From an uncultured Tolumonas sp. (GTDB lineage: Bacteria > Pseudomonadota > Gammaproteobacteria > Enterobacterales > Aeromonadaceae): a stretch of DNA of 8,041 nucleotides. Below the pieces are notes generated by a model. The model was not told the DNA's origin, did not search any database, and saw nothing but the letters and a program-made list of their open reading frames with translations. Location: contig CAIZDF010000005.1 in the NCBI GenBank assembly GCA_903931645.1, positions 1 to 8,041 of the forward strand, in the 5' to 3' direction. Shown in pieces: positions 6,386 to 8,041 of the stretch. The stretch's first letter is position 1; every line of letters starts with the position of its first letter. Both the position numbers and the translations under genes were made by a program.

Positions 6386-7327
6386 TTATTTAACTGTCCA
6401 GCCTTTGTAATCCTTCACGTTGTTGCGGTCGATCAGGGTTACTGGGATCAGCACTGGTTCTTTTGGTGCTGGTTTGCCTTGCAGAATGTTGTAACCAATT
6501 TCTACCGCTTTAGATGCCATGACTTGTGGATCTTGTGCTGGAGTAGAAACGAACAGGTTGTCAGTACGTTTCAGTGCTACTTCTGCATCAGGTGAACCGT
6601 CTACACCGACGATGAAGAATTCTTTACGTTGCGCCTGTTTGGCTGCCAGATCCGCACCGATACCGGTAGGGTCATTGATAGCGAATACCGCATCAATTTT
6701 TGGATAAGCTGCCAGCAGAGAAGTCATGACTTCTAAGCCACCTTCACGGCTACCTTTACCGTTCTGGTTAGAAGACAGTACTTTGATGTCTTTGTATTTT
6801 TTGAAGGTGTTCATACAGCCATCAACACGGTTGGTTACCGCAGATACTGGTGGGCCGTTGATGATCACCACGTCACCGCGACCTTGCAGTTTGTCAGCAA
6901 TGTATTGGCAACCCAGTTCACCCGCTTGGGTATTGTTGGAGGTAACAGTGGCATCTGCGCCTTCCGCTGCTACGTCAACCGCTACTACCACGATGCCTGC
7001 TTTCTGGGCACGTTTTACTGCAGGAGCGATACCTTTCGAGTCAGCTGCGTTCAGTACGATCATATCCACGCCAGCAGCGATGAAGTTGTCGATCTGAGTC
7101 ACTTGTTGGCCTAAGTCATAACCACTGGAGACCAGTGTTACTTTGACGTCTTTACCTGCCAGTTGGCGGGCTTTCATTTCCGCACCCTTGGTGATCTGTA
7201 CGAAGAATGGGTTCGCCAGGTCGCCAACGGTAACACCGATAGATTTCAGGTCTTTGGCCTGAGCCAGCGGTGCGGTGGTAATGACTGCTGCTGCGATCAG
7301 GGTGGACATCAGTTTGTTCAAACGCAT
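6386..7327 (-). CDS. Periplasmic sugar-binding protein of an RbsB-like ABC transporter
   Basis: A 313-residue periplasmic substrate-binding protein (pentose/hexose cluster B, Peripla_BP_4 type). The signal peptide is clear: MRLNK, a hydrophobic stretch to about residue 20, and cleavage predicted after AQA at 24. The mature protein begins with the two-lobed RbsB fold, IGVTVGDLANPFFVQITKGAE, with further family landmarks IDNFIAAGVDMIVLNAADSKGI, NNTQAGELG, IINGPPVSAVTNRVDG, AINDPTGIGADLAA and GVDGSPDAEVALK. It should deliver a monosaccharide to the adjacent permease. The intracellular enzymes suggest an aldose of lyxose or mannose/talose configuration, but ligand residues cannot be read off safely. 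GGAG lies about 10 bases before the start codon. The next gene upstream in transcription is the permease (74-base gap), and a terminator hairpin follows. The ligand could also be ribose, allose or another sugar. Confidence 0.9.
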   Translation of the reverse strand: MRLNKLMSTLIAAAVITTAPLAQAKDLKSIGVTVGDLANPFFVQITKGAEMKARQLAGKDVKVTLVSSGYDLGQQVTQIDNFIAAGVDMIVLNAADSKGIAPAVKRAQKAGIVVVAVDVAAEGADATVTSNNTQAGELGCQYIADKLQGRGDVVIINGPPVSAVTNRVDGCMNTFKKYKDIKVLSSNQNGKGSREGGLEVMTSLLAAYPKIDAVFAINDPTGIGADLAAKQAQRKEFFIVGVDGSPDAEVALKRTDNLFVSTPAQDPQVMASKAVEIGYNILQGKPAPKEPVLIPVTLIDRNNVKDYKGWTVK

Positions 7328-7375
7328 AGTTGTTGTACTCCGCCGTTATTGTTTAGGGGGTGTTGCGTTGTTTGG

Positions 7376-7389
7376 GTGTCGTTAGACAC
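7376..7389 (-). other. Small hairpin in the permease to binding-protein gap
   Basis: GTGTC (7376-7380) and GACAC (7385-7389) pair around a 4-base loop, 12 bases after the permease stop codon. The stem is only 5 bp and no T tract follows on the minus strand, so it is not a terminator. It might mark an RNA-processing or stability point between a low-abundance permease and a high-abundance binding protein. The rest of this 74-base gap shows only the Shine-Dalgarno sequence of the binding-protein gene. Confidence 0.2.
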
Positions 7390-7401
7390 TCGTTGTGTGT
7401 A

Positions 7402-8041
7402 TTAAGCGCCCGCATGTTTCCGGGTACGATATTTATCAATCAGAACTGCAATGATGATCACACAGCCTTTGATCACCAGCTGCCAGAAGTAAGAGACACC
7501 CATCAGCGTCATCCCGTTGTTCATGGCGGCGATAATCAATGCGCCGATTAACGTGCCGGTGATACTACCGATACCACCAGACAGACTGGTACCACCGAGC
7601 ACTACCGCCGCGATAGCATCCAATTCGTAGCCAACACCGAGGTTGCCGTTGGCACTGTAAAGACGAGAGGCACTCATGATCCCGCCCAATCCAGCCATTA
7701 AACCACTCAGGGCATAGACGAAGGTCAGTACCATGCCGACCTTGATACCGGTCAGACGCGCAGCATTGGCATTACCACCTACTGCGTACACATGCATGCC
7801 CAGTGTGGTTTTGCGCAGAATGAACCAGCAGACGGCGATGACCACAAAACCGATCACCACTAACCATGGGATTGGGCCCAGATAGGAGTTACCAATCCAT
7901 TCAAAGGTGATGTTATTGTTGATAACGGTTGTGCCACCGGCTAACAGATAGGCTGCACCGCGCAGTGCGGTATAGGTGCCAAGCGTGGCAATAAACGGTG
8001 GTAGACCAATATAAGCCACCATCACGCCATTCAGTGTGCCC
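7402..8041 (-). CDS. RbsC-like sugar ABC transporter permease (partial, N-terminus outside window)
   Basis: The frame is open to the window edge and stops with TAA at 7402-7404, giving about 212 C-terminal residues of an inner-membrane permease whose family members are usually about 320-340 residues long. The visible part begins GTLNGVMVAYIGLPPFIATLGT, the internal RbsC/AraH signature. It contains hydrophobic helices around IPWLVVIGFVVIAVCWFIL, the VLTFVYALSGLMAGLGGIM segment, the GGTSLSGGIGSITGTLIGAL segment and a last helix WQLVIKGCVIIIAVLI, then a short basic tail. NANAARLTGIKV and GGTSLSGG are conserved cytoplasmic-loop and coupling features of this permease class (BPD_transp_2). It pairs with the binding protein encoded next. 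An RbsA-type double ATPase gene would be expected further upstream, off the right edge. The transported sugar is inferred only from the cluster. Confidence 0.9.
   Translation of the reverse strand, partial: GTLNGVMVAYIGLPPFIATLGTYTALRGAAYLLAGGTTVINNNITFEWIGNSYLGPIPWLVVIGFVVIAVCWFILRKTTLGMHVYAVGGNANAARLTGIKVGMVLTFVYALSGLMAGLGGIMSASRLYSANGNLGVGYELDAIAAVVLGGTSLSGGIGSITGTLIGALIIAAMNNGMTLMGVSYFWQLVIKGCVIIIAVLIDKYRTRKHAGA

Noticed and set aside
6726..7097. 123-codon + strand frame inside the sugar-binding protein gene
   Set aside because: It is opposite a clear signal-peptide-bearing periplasmic protein, has no recognisable family, and is best explained as a shadow.
7402..8025. Permease start at GTG (8023-8025)
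   Set aside because: The frame continues to the window edge and the upstream codons fit the internal RbsC signature; the family needs about 110-120 more N-terminal residues, so this GTG is an internal valine.
1..8041. CRISPR arrays, tRNA or rRNA genes, insertion sequences, transposases, phage or defence genes
   Set aside because: None seen: no spaced direct repeats, no cloverleaf-like sequence and no matching protein families. The only mobile-type element is the ERIC-like repeat.

Overview
The window is a carbohydrate-metabolism region of a gammaproteobacterium. MalT, Mak and XylB all resemble their Escherichia coli counterparts closely, and a full-length ERIC-type intergenic repeat is present. 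Both fit Enterobacterales or a near relative such as Aeromonadales (Tolumonas-like). The sequence alone does not fix the genus. Coding density is high, and the longest gene-free stretch is about 250 bases (1252-1503).

Left part: the 3' end of malT (maltose regulon activator) enters on the + strand and stops at 276. A minus-strand ROK-family fructokinase gene (mak, 337-1251) follows, with an intrinsic terminator at 281-311. A 252-base divergent intergenic region then carries a complete ERIC-like element of 125 bp (1278-1402) between mak and an OmpR-type response regulator gene (1504-2244, + strand). No histidine kinase gene is visible beside the regulator.

Right part: from 8041 down to 2232 everything is on the minus strand and reads as one sugar uptake and catabolism cluster. 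In transcription order it is: RbsC-like ABC permease (partial), periplasmic sugar-binding protein, a terminator-like hairpin plus a 36-bp inverted repeat, xylulokinase (xylB), D-lyxose isomerase, class II ketose-bisphosphate aldolase, and PfkB-family sugar kinase. The last four genes abut or overlap (0, 10 and 1 bases), so they are almost certainly co-transcribed and translationally coupled. The pfkB-type gene ends 13 bases inside the convergent response regulator gene, with no clear terminator between them.

How the genes may work together: the ABC system imports an aldose, the isomerase makes the 2-ketose, and the FGGY kinase (XylB) phosphorylates it. For D-lyxose this already gives D-xylulose 5-phosphate for the pentose phosphate pathway. 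The extra PfkB kinase and the ketose-bisphosphate aldolase are not needed for that route. They suggest either a hexose route (mannose- or talose-type aldose to ketose, 6-phosphate, 1,6-bisphosphate, then two trioses) or cleavage of a ketopentose 1-phosphate. The dual-use pathway is the main point of interest; the individual protein families are all known.
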